This document shows positions 1 to 6,642 of a DNA stretch of 8,208 bases, piece by piece. The notes beneath the pieces were generated by a model. That model did not search any database. It was given only the letters and a program-made list of their open reading frames with translations, and had not been told where the DNA came from. The stretch's first letter is position 1; each line of letters begins with the position of its first letter. This DNA is from Erythrobacter sp. (GTDB lineage Bacteria; Pseudomonadota; Alphaproteobacteria; Sphingomonadales; Sphingomonadaceae): the NCBI GenBank assembly GCA_002695185.1, contig NZOF01000029.1, positions 1 through 8,208 on the forward strand. Direction: 5' to 3'. Made by a program: the position numbers and the translations under genes.

Positions 1-2046
1 AAGCCCCTGTGGGTTTTCGTTGGCAACACGGTGGCCGGTGAGGATAGCGACATCCTCGAGGTCATCAAGTTCCTCGCATGGTTCCTGAACCATCCCGCCG
101 AAGCCACCGAATGGATAGCCGACCTTGTCGCCGACAAGGCGCGGCTGCTGGACCCGAAGAGCAACGACATCTTCGCAGGGCGCTTCATGCCCCTCATGCA
201 GCGCGATGCCGCGACGATCTACGACGACATCTTGAAGCGCTTGTTCAATGCCGATGCCCGTCAGCGTCTGAAACTGGTGAACCTTCGCAACAGCAAGGGC
301 GAACTGGCCCTGCGAGTTGGATCGTTCGATCCCTTCGGCCTGATCAACATCGGCGACGATTCCGGCTTCTTCAAGAACGCCGAGGACAGCGGCGATTTCG
401 ACACCGAAGCGGATGATTTCGGGACGGGCCTTTTCGGCTCGATCAACCAGAAAGACAGCAAGCTGAACATCCTGATCGGGTCGCGGAAATTCACCGAAGG
501 GTGGTCAAGCTGGCGTGTTTCGACCATGGGCCTGCTGAAGATGGGCCAAGGCGAAGGCTCCCAGATCGTCCAGCTTTTCGGTCGCGGCGTCCGCCTGAAA
601 GGGCGTGGCATGTCGCTGAAACGGTCACTCCCCGCCGAGCGCCCCAAGGGCACGCACATGGAACGCCTTGAAACGCTGAACATCTTCGGCGTCCGTGCGA
701 ACTATATGTCCACCTTCAAGGACTACCTGAAGGAAGAGGGCATCACGCCGAGCGACGAGATCATTCAGCTCGACTTCCCTACGAGGACGAACCTGCCCGC
801 CGGGACCCGGCTCAAGACGCTCAAGCTGAAAGACGGCTATAAGGACAATCAGATCAAGGGCTTCAAGCGCATCCACTTTCCGACACTATACGATGTTCCG
901 GCCGAGTTTGCGGGCAAGATCAAGCCTCCACACGTCGTGCTCGACCTCTATCCGCGAGTCGAAGCGATCACGACCTCGGCAAACGCAACTGCAAGCGCAC
1001 CGGACAAGCGAAATCGCGGTAAACTGAGCAAGGCGGCAATCGCCTGCTTTGATTGGGATGCGGTATTCACCGCCGTTCAGGAATACAAGCTACTGAAAAG
1101 CTGGAGCAATCTGAAGGTTGACCGCGAACGCCTTTGCCAGTTCTGTCTTGGCGACGATAGCTGGTACACCCTTTTGATCCCCCAGGCTGAACTGGAAGTG
1201 TCGGGCTTCTCAGATGTGCTGCGTCAGCAGGACATCATGCTTCAGCTGCTCACCGACTACACCGACCGGTTCTATCAGGGGCTGAAGGCGGCCTATGAAG
1301 GCAAATTCTACGATGTCGCACCGGTTACGGAGGACTCCGGCTCGATCATCAAGCTGTACCAGTTCGAGATCGAAAACAGCGATGTCGGTCTTGAGTACAA
1401 GGCAAAGCTTGAGGCCCTGTCCTCTATCGTCGCGTCCGGAAAGATCGGCGAAGCCAGCAAGTGGAATGCACCGCATATGGTCGCGATCAGCTTTGGCCAG
1501 CACCTGTATTATCCCCTGCTCTCTCCTATCAAGGATGCTGTCGTCCCGCTGAGGATGCGACCACTGGCAATTGGAGAGCCAAGCGAGATACGGTTCGTCG
1601 AGGACGTCATGACGTTCTACGACTCCCCTTCGGGCAAGGAAAAGCTGCGAGGTCTCAGCCTTTACCTGCTGCGCAATGCTGACAATCGCGCCAAGGGCCT
1701 CGGTTTCGCTCTGGCAGGCAACTTCTATCCTGACTTCCTGCTGTGGCTGGTCGACGACAAAACCGGCAAGCAGTGGCTGTCTTTCATCGATCCGAAGGGC
1801 ATTCGAAACCTGAATATTTCCGACCCGAAGTTTGGCTTGCACAAGGAAATCAAGCAGATCGAGAAACAACTGGGTGATGGGATGATCAGCCTCAACTCCT
1901 TCATCCTGTCCGTGACGACCTTCAACGACCTGCTCAATGTCACGGGCTCAACAACGAAATCGGACCTTGAAGATCGGAATGTTCTGTTCATGGACGATGG
2001 CGGGCCAACATACCTTGATAAGCTGCTGGCCAAAGCGCTCGCCTGA
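1..2046 (+). CDS. DEAD/DEAH-type helicase with C-terminal nuclease motif, type III restriction Res-like (5'-partial)
   Basis: The frame is open from base 1 and the GTG at 31 is an internal valine, so the start lies upstream; 681 residues are visible. Numbering from base 1, residues 156-173 (GSRKFTEGWSSWRV) match helicase motif V. Residues 188-201 (QIVQLFGRGVRLKG) match motif VI with its Q..GR..R arginine finger. Walker A and DExx motifs must lie upstream of the window. Near the C-terminus, YPDFLLWL (P577-D578) followed by FIDPKG (D597, K599) fits a PD-(D/E)xK nuclease site, the order seen in type III restriction Res subunits. It probably translocates on DNA and cleaves it, as a restriction or phage-defence enzyme; this is inferred, since no partner methyltransferase is directly adjacent. 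GC looks lower than in the downstream genes, which suggests separate acquisition. Helicase assignment is firm; the exact system is not. Confidence 0.85.
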   Translation, partial: KPLWVFVGNTVAGEDSDILEVIKFLAWFLNHPAEATEWIADLVADKARLLDPKSNDIFAGRFMPLMQRDAATIYDDILKRLFNADARQRLKLVNLRNSKGELALRVGSFDPFGLINIGDDSGFFKNAEDSGDFDTEADDFGTGLFGSINQKDSKLNILIGSRKFTEGWSSWRVSTMGLLKMGQGEGSQIVQLFGRGVRLKGRGMSLKRSLPAERPKGTHMERLETLNIFGVRANYMSTFKDYLKEEGITPSDEIIQLDFPTRTNLPAGTRLKTLKLKDGYKDNQIKGFKRIHFPTLYDVPAEFAGKIKPPHVVLDLYPRVEAITTSANATASAPDKRNRGKLSKAAIACFDWDAVFTAVQEYKLLKSWSNLKVDRERLCQFCLGDDSWYTLLIPQAELEVSGFSDVLRQQDIMLQLLTDYTDRFYQGLKAAYEGKFYDVAPVTEDSGSIIKLYQFEIENSDVGLEYKAKLEALSSIVASGKIGEASKWNAPHMVAISFGQHLYYPLLSPIKDAVVPLRMRPLAIGEPSEIRFVEDVMTFYDSPSGKEKLRGLSLYLLRNADNRAKGLGFALAGNFYPDFLLWLVDDKTGKQWLSFIDPKGIRNLNISDPKFGLHKEIKQIEKQLGDGMISLNSFILSVTTFNDLLNVTGSTTKSDLEDRNVLFMDDGGPTYLDKLLAKALA

Positions 2047-2153
2047 TCTGGGCCAGCTTTGATGTGTCCCCCTCCTCTGGTTCCTCCCCGGCGCTGAACG
2101 TATGCGGGGGGGCGCAGCGCGGCGGTTCGCTAGCGTGAGGCAGTTTCACCGGG

Positions 2154-2326
2154 GAAGCCAGGCGGAAGCCACCTTGCGCCCTGATGCCGGAATTCATGAG
2201 TCAGATCAGCGGCTTGCGGAATCACGATCTGGCCGGGGTGGATTCCCGGCGGGAAGCCAGGGAAGCCACCTCCGGGGAAGCCAGGTGGCCAGAAGCCACC
2301 CCGGAAAGCCAATTTGTTAGAAGCCG
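2154..2326. repeat. Cluster of GAAGCCA short direct repeats
   Basis: Six exact GAAGCCA copies lie on the plus strand at 2154, 2165, 2253, 2262, 2277 and 2292, with near matches GAAAGCCA at 2304 and GAAGCCG at 2320. Copies at 2262, 2277 and 2292 are spaced exactly 15 bp. All exact copies have the same orientation. The block GGGGAAGCCAGG begins both at 2151 and at 2274. The arrangement resembles iterons or a multi-site operator, but no replication gene is present and the function is unknown. Confidence 0.65.
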
Positions 2327-2396
2327 TTGAATCCGCTTCACTTTTCGGGTTGACAGACCTGCCCCCATTGACCTACCCCTTGATCATCGAAGAATT

Positions 2397-2434
2397 GCGC
2401 CCGGAGGAACCCCCTCGCGGGCGCTTTTCATTTT
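2397..2434 (+). terminator. Intrinsic terminator before the first methyltransferase gene
   Basis: GCGCCCG (2397-2403) pairs perfectly with CGGGCGC (2418-2424). GAGG (2404-2407) and CCTC (2413-2416) extend the stem past a one-base bulge. TTTTCATTTT follows at 2425-2434. It would stop transcription arriving from the helicase side, so the methyltransferase transcript must either start in the 28 bases after it or read through it. A leader attenuator is possible because a TTGACA box lies upstream at 2350. Confidence 0.7.
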
Positions 2435-2462
2435 CCGTCCCCCACATCCCGAGCCCCATCCC

Positions 2463-3725
2463 ATGGACCTCGTATTCGCGCCGAGCCAGGTAGAGTCCTG
2501 GCCAATTGCCCGGCTGCGCCCCTATGCCCGCAATGCCAAGATGCATGGCGACGATCAGGTGGCCAAGATCGCCGCCAGCATGGCCAAGTTCGGCTGGACC
2601 GTGCCCTGCATGGTGGCCGACGACGGCGAACTGATCGCGGGCCATGGCCGGGTGCTGGCCGCGACCATGCTGGGGCTGACTGAGGTGCCGGTGATCCGGC
2701 TCAGCCATCTCGACGAGGCCGAGCGTCGCGCCTACCGGATCGCTGACAACAAGCTGACCGAACTTGGCGAATGGGACGAGGCCCTGCTGCGCGACGAGAT
2801 CGCGGTGCTCTTGGCGGAGGATTTCGACCTGACCCTGCTCGGCATCAGCGACGATGATCTCGACGCCTTGCTGCGGGACCCTGAGGCGCTGGGCGGTGAT
2901 GGCCCGGTCGAGGGCGAGGACGACATTTCTGAGTTGCCGGTCATGCCGGTGTCGGTGCCGGGCGACCTCTGGCAGTTGGGTGCGCACCGCCTGATTTGCG
3001 GCGACAGCACCGCCGCCGATGTGGTCGGGCGGCTGCTGGGCGATGTCCGCCCCCTCCTGATGGTGACGGACCCGCCCTATGGCGTGGAATACGATCCCTC
3101 CTGGCGCAACGCTGCGGGCGCCGCAAAGACCAAGCGCACCGGCAAGGTGCTGAACGACGACCGGGCCGACTGGCGCGAGGCTTGGGCGCTGTTCCCCGGC
3201 GATGTCGCCTATGTCTGGCATGGGGCTCTGCATGCGGGGACCGTTGCCGACAGCCTGGCGGCCGCAGGCTTCGCCATCCGGTCGCAGATCATCTGGGCCA
3301 AGGACCGCCTGGTCCTCAGCCGCGGCGACTATCACTGGCAGCACGAGCCCTGTTGGTACGCCGTGCGCGCCAAGGGCAAGGGCCATTGGGCGGGGGACCG
3401 CAAGCAGACGACGCTGTGGCAGATCGCCAACCGGGATCAGGACGCCGATACCGTGCATGGCACCCAGAAGCCGGTCGAATGCATGCGGCGGCCGATCCTG
3501 AACAACTCCAGTCCCGGCCAGGCGGTCTATGAACCCTTCATCGGATCTGGCACCACGCTGATCGCGGCCGAGACCACCGGCCGGGTCTGCTTCGGGATCG
3601 AGTTGAACCCGGCCTATGTCGATGTCGCCATCGAACGCTGGCAGTCGTTCACAGGTCAGGAGGCGCTGCTGGCGGACACCGGCGAAAGCTTCGCCGCCCT
3701 CAAGGCAAAGAGGCTCGCGGCATGA
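2463..3725 (+). CDS. ParB N-terminal domain DNA methyltransferase (phage-type DNA modification methylase)
   Basis: This 420-residue protein has two domains. Residues 8 to about 110 form a ParB/Srx-like domain, with LRPYARNAK, GELIAGHGR and AYRIADNKLTELG as the recognisable segments. From about residue 155 comes a class-beta SAM-dependent methyltransferase: motif IV is DPPY at 203-206, and motif I is EPFIGSGTT at 357-365 followed by GIELNP. The IV-before-I order marks the beta group, and DPPY favours N6-adenine, though N4-cytosine cannot be excluded. All key motifs are present, so it is probably active. Such fusions are common as orphan methylases in alphaproteobacterial prophages, where they probably protect phage DNA from host restriction; its role here is inferred from that. 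The ATG at 2463 gives a complete ParB domain; no strong ribosome binding site is visible before it. Its stop overlaps the next start. Confidence 0.9.
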   Translation: MDLVFAPSQVESWPIARLRPYARNAKMHGDDQVAKIAASMAKFGWTVPCMVADDGELIAGHGRVLAATMLGLTEVPVIRLSHLDEAERRAYRIADNKLTELGEWDEALLRDEIAVLLAEDFDLTLLGISDDDLDALLRDPEALGGDGPVEGEDDISELPVMPVSVPGDLWQLGAHRLICGDSTAADVVGRLLGDVRPLLMVTDPPYGVEYDPSWRNAAGAAKTKRTGKVLNDDRADWREAWALFPGDVAYVWHGALHAGTVADSLAAAGFAIRSQIIWAKDRLVLSRGDYHWQHEPCWYAVRAKGKGHWAGDRKQTTLWQIANRDQDADTVHGTQKPVECMRRPILNNSSPGQAVYEPFIGSGTTLIAAETTGRVCFGIELNPAYVDVAIERWQSFTGQEALLADTGESFAALKAKRLAA

Positions 3726-4897
3726 ACGCGCCCCTCCTGCCCGGGCGGGTCGAACTCTGGCCCTTGGCCCGTCTCCGCCCCTATGCCCGCAACGCCAAGA
3801 CCCATGACGCCGACCAGGTCGCGAAGATCGCTTCCAGCATGGCCGAATTCGGCTGGACGGTCCCCTGCCTCGTCGCGGCTGATGGCGAGTTGATTGCGGG
3901 GCACGGCCGCATCCTGGCCGCAGCCCAGCTCGGGCTGGCCGAGGCGCCAGTCATCGTGCTGGGCCATCTGACCGAAGCGCAGCGCCGGGCTTACCGGATC
4001 GCCGACAACAAGCTGACCGAACTGGGCGGGTGGGACGAGGCGCTGCTGCTCGAGGAACTGCGGGGGCTGATGGCCGAGGATTTTGACCTCGGGCTGATCG
4101 GGATCCCCGAGGACGAACTGGACGCGCTGCTACATGACGCCGACGACCGCACTCCCATGGACGATGACACCGCCGACACCATCCCCGAAGCTCCGGCCGA
4201 CCCGATCACCCGCCCCGGTGACATCTGGGCGCTCGGGCATCACCGGCTGATCTGCGGCGATGCCACCGACCCGGCCGTGGTCGCACGGCTGATGGACGGC
4301 GCGCAAGCGTCGCTGCTATTCACGTCGCCGCCCTATGCCCAGCAGCGCGACTATGGCGCGGCGAAGGAGAAGGTCGGCGATTGGGATGCGCTGATGCAGG
4401 GCGTCTTTGCCGCGGCACCCGTCACCGCCGATGCCCAGCTGCTGGTGAACCTCGGCCTCGTTCACCGCGATGGCGAGTGGATCCCCTATTGGGAGGGCTG
4501 GCTCGACTGGATGCGCGCGCAGGGCTGGCGGCGCTTCGGCTGGTATGTCTGGGACCAGGGGCCCGGCCTGCCCGGCGACTGGAACGGGCGGCTGGCGCCG
4601 TCGCACGAGTTCATCTTCCACTTCAACCGCCAGCCGCGGAAGCCGAACAAGACGGTGGAGAGCAAGCATGCGGGCGAAACCCTCGGTGGTGGCGGCCTGC
4701 GCGGCGCCGACGGCACGGTCCACCGCAAGACCGGCTCCGGCAACGCAATCCAGAGCCACCGTATCCCGGACTCTGTGTTCCGCATCATGCGCCACAAGGG
4801 CGGGCTGGGTGCCGCCTGTAGCCGTGGCGCTGGAACAGCCGGGTCAGGCGCTCCAGCATCTCCTCGTCCGAGAATCGGCGGTTGCGGGCGGCGATGA
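3722..4897 (+). pseudogene. Second ParB-domain DNA methyltransferase, C-terminally truncated
   Basis: This gene starts in an ATGA overlap with the previous stop, with a purine-rich AAAGAGG at 3707-3713, so the two were translationally coupled. The first ~100 residues are a close ParB-domain paralogue of the upstream protein with no length change. The methyltransferase part differs: motif IV is TSPPY (SPPY at 202-205), the form usual in N4-cytosine enzymes. The family-like sequence ends around residue 360 (SVFRIMRHKGG, near base 4800). After that the frame reads antisense through the recombinase gene to a stop at 4895-4897. The expected C-terminus with the SAM-binding motif (F.G.G), seen at residues 357-365 of its neighbour, is missing. 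The product should therefore not bind SAM normally. I call it a pseudogene; the scar could instead be an assembly join. Confidence 0.8.
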
Positions 4898-5846
4898 TCG
4901 CCTGCACCTTCTGAAACTGTTTCGGCTCGACGATGGCATCGAACGCCCCTTCCGACCGGATCCACATCTCCGGGCCATTCGCGACCCGCTTCTGCTTCAG
5001 CTTGAAGGAGCGCCGGTTGTAGACGTTGTTGCCGATGTATTTCTCGTTGGTCAGGATCTGATGGACGGTGGCGCGGGTCCAAGCCCGGCCGAGATCGGTC
5101 AGGATTCCGCGCTCGTTCAGTTCGGCCGCGATTTCGCTTTCCGAACGGCCGTGCTTGAGGAACCGGCTGTAGATCCAGCGGACGGTTCTTACCTCGGCGT
5201 CTGGCCCGGGAACCAGGATCACCCGGTCTGTCTGCAAGCTCTTGTGCTCACCACGCTTCAGCTCGGCCTTCACCTCACCGCGTTCGTCAAGCAGGACACG
5301 GCGAAGGCCAAAACCCGCCGCGCCGCCCTGACGGAAGCCGCGTTCGATCAGGCGGCACTGCCCGATGAAGACTTTGTTGGAAAGTTCCCGGCTGTATTCT
5401 CCCGCCATCGCGCGCTTGACGCTCTTGACGATCGTGGCAACCGGGCCGCCGTCATTTTCGAATTGCTCGGCGCAGTATTCGACCTGCTTGTTTGCGCGAC
5501 GGCAGATGTATTCGTAATAGGCGGATTCATCGGCATCCTGAAACCGGCCCCAACGGCTGACGTCATAGACAAGGATCACCTCGAAATCCGCGGTGCCGTC
5601 CTGCACATCCTGGATCAACTGTTGCAGCGCTTCGCGCCCCTCGATCCTCAAACCACTCTTTCCAGCATCAGCATAGGAACGGACCAATTCAAAGTCGCGT
5701 TCCTCCGCGTATTTGCGGATCGCATCCGACTGGTTTTCCGTCGAGTATTTCTGATGGTCCGTGGACATGCGGACATATTCGGCCGCACGGCGCATTGGCG
5801 GAGAGTTCGCCGGTTCTTTTGTTGAGGGTGGCTCTCTGCCTGCCAT
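4785..5846 (-). pseudogene. Large serine recombinase, C-terminally truncated
   Basis: The 353-residue product begins at an ATG (5846-5844) with GGAG about seven bases upstream; an internal ATG at residue 18 is a less supported start. Residues 20 to about 165 are a serine recombinase catalytic domain: YVRMSTDHQ carries the nucleophile S28, and DVSRWGR carries R98 and R101. The long helix GEYSRELSNKV follows, then a recombinase DNA-binding domain (EIAAELNERGI, WTRATVHQILTNEKYIGN). From memory, relatives run about 500 residues or more and continue past LFQRHGY with LSG-type sequence. Here the sequence changes after that tyrosine (base 4818) into antisense methyltransferase DNA and stops at 4785. 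The catalytic core is intact but C-terminal DNA-binding and synapsis functions are probably lost. It is probably a remnant of an integrated element. Confidence 0.8.
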
Positions 5847-5972
5847 TCCCGTCTCCAGATCAGTTCATGCAGGCGTCTCCGTCTGGTCGGACCCGGGGTA
5901 TTGGCTGGGGCGCAAAATGGAATCTGCCGCTGTGTTGTCTTCCCCACAGGTTTACCGGAGGAGGACGCCGCG

Positions 5973-6353
5973 ATGCGGATCAAGATGGGCACATCTGTGC
6001 CGAAAATGGGCACAACTGTGCACCTGGACGCGGATCAGGCCGCCTATCGCAAGGCCATTGCCGACACCCTGCGGCGCGAACTGGGGCCCACACATCAGGC
6101 CATCAAGACAGTGATGCGCTGGACCGGAGCGAGTGAACGGACGGCCAAGTACTGGTTGTCTGGCGAACGCGGGCCGAGCGGGGAGCATCTGATCCGGCTC
6201 GCGCAGCATTCCGATGCGGTGTTGATCACCATCCTGACCATGGCCGAGCGACTGTCGGAGAAGCCGCGGCAGCACAGATGTGCCGGTTGCCCCGCGCGCG
6301 ACCTGGTGTTGCAGAACCTCGGACAGGAATGGAAATTGTCCGAGGGTTCCTGA
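5973..6353 (+). CDS. Small helix-turn-helix DNA-binding protein
   Basis: The ATG at 5973 is preceded by GGAGGAGG (5957-5964) at eight bases, a near-ideal ribosome binding site, so I prefer it to the TTG at 5901. The product is 126 residues. Residues 4-17 repeat KMGT(S/T)V twice. Around residues 42-75, HQAIKTVMRWTGASERTAKYWLSGE looks like a helix-turn-helix. A C-terminal C-A-G-C pair is visible, too little to claim zinc binding. It is divergent from the truncated recombinase, as mobile-element regulators often are. Two palindromes GCACA-NN-TGTGC sit in its first codons and a third near its end, so autoregulation is plausible but unproven. The exact family is not recognised; a role as transcriptional regulator or element-control protein is inferred. 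Confidence 0.75.
   Translation: MRIKMGTSVPKMGTTVHLDADQAAYRKAIADTLRRELGPTHQAIKTVMRWTGASERTAKYWLSGERGPSGEHLIRLAQHSDAVLITILTMAERLSEKPRQHRCAGCPARDLVLQNLGQEWKLSEGS
5988..6021. promoter_or_regulatory. Tandem palindromes, candidate operator pair in the 5' end of the HTH gene
   Basis: GGCACA-TC-TGTGCC (5988-6001) is a perfect palindrome with a two-base centre. GCACA-AC-TGTGC (6010-6021) is a second. Their centres are exactly 21 bp apart, two helical turns, so a dimer bound at each would sit on the same DNA face. They lie inside codons 6-17 of the helix-turn-helix gene, downstream of its start. They may instead be a by-product of a seven-residue coding repeat. Confidence 0.5.
6272..6283. promoter_or_regulatory. 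Third copy of the GCACA-NN-TGTGC palindrome
   Basis: GCACAGATGTGC is the exact reverse complement of the 12 bases at 5989-6000. It lies in the last third of the same helix-turn-helix gene. A specific 12-mer is not expected again by chance in a window this small, which supports a protein-binding role, possibly looping to the 5' pair. Confidence 0.45.
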
Positions 6354-6416
6354 CACGCAATGGAGCGGCCGGACGCCACCCCGCCCGGTCGTTCAGGAAA
6401 CAAGCCGCCACAATGT

Positions 6417-6451
6417 TCATGCGGAGATTAGAACCCCCATTCTCCGCATGA
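6417..6451. repeat. Inverted repeat, 11-bp arms
   Basis: TCATGCGGAGA (6417-6427) and TCTCCGCATGA (6441-6451) are perfect complements separated by 13 bases. No T-run follows on either side, so it is not a typical terminator. It lies 63 bases after the helix-turn-helix stop and just before the 70-bp repeats. A recombinase or transposase binding site, or the end of a mobile element, would fit. Confidence 0.7.
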
Positions 6452-6480
6452 GTTGCGGCGAATGACAGGGGATCATTCTT

Positions 6481-6640
6481 TGATACCATTTTGCTGCCAA
6501 TCTCTGTCACCAATCTGGTTTGACGGCAGACTGCTGGCGACAACGCCCCTTGATGTCAGAATGGAGCCATATTCTGTTGCCAAGCGCACTTGTCGTGACT
6601 AGGCTGGCGTCAAACCCCGTTGATGACAGAATCGGCACAA
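6481..6640. repeat. Degenerate 70-bp tandem repeat upstream of fic
   Basis: Aligned without gaps, 6481-6550 and 6551-6620 match at 42 of 70 positions by my count. The best block, 6533-6564 against 6603-6634, matches at 26 of 32 and includes GCTGGCG and TTGATG.CAGAAT. A third unit starts at 6621 (TGATGACAGAAT) and runs into the fic start. Seventy is not a multiple of three, so this is not a protein repeat. CAGAAT (6557) and ATTCTG (6571) also form an inverted pair. It is either a multi-site control region for fic or a transposon end with repeated transposase sites. Confidence 0.6.
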
Positions 6641-6642
6641 CT

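Larger units (their letters stand above)
2047..2462. other. 416-bp intergenic region with repeats and a terminator
   Basis: No convincing gene lies here. The open frames on either strand are short, and the minus-strand one is a Gly/Pro/Phe-rich translation of the GAAGCCA repeats. The region holds that repeat cluster (2154-2326), small hairpins inside it (TTCCC/GGGAA at 2243-2255 and GGTGGC/GCCACC at 2284-2300), a consensus-like -35 box TTGACA at 2350-2355 without a good -10 box, and an intrinsic terminator. No clear terminator directly follows the helicase stop at 2046. Confidence 0.6.

Noticed and set aside
2154..2326. CRISPR array
   Set aside because: The repeats are seven bases with irregular short spacing, not long repeats with uniform spacers.
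2373..3458. Long minus-strand open frame opposite the first methyltransferase
   Set aside because: The plus-strand frame carries the ParB and methyltransferase motifs; the antisense translation has none.
4470..5825. Long plus-strand open frame of 451 codons across the methyltransferase and recombinase
   Set aside because: It is antisense to the recombinase and out of frame with the methyltransferase; its residues show no family motif. The GC-rich code of the real genes explains it.
5901..5972. TTG start at 5901 extending the helix-turn-helix protein by 24 residues
   Set aside because: The GGAGGAGG site at 5957-5964 is placed for the ATG at 5973, and the extension has no protein-like features.
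6520..6642. Upstream start for the Fic protein at 6520
   Set aside because: The extra 41 residues fall in the 70-bp non-coding repeats, and the family-like sequence begins at the ATG at 6643.
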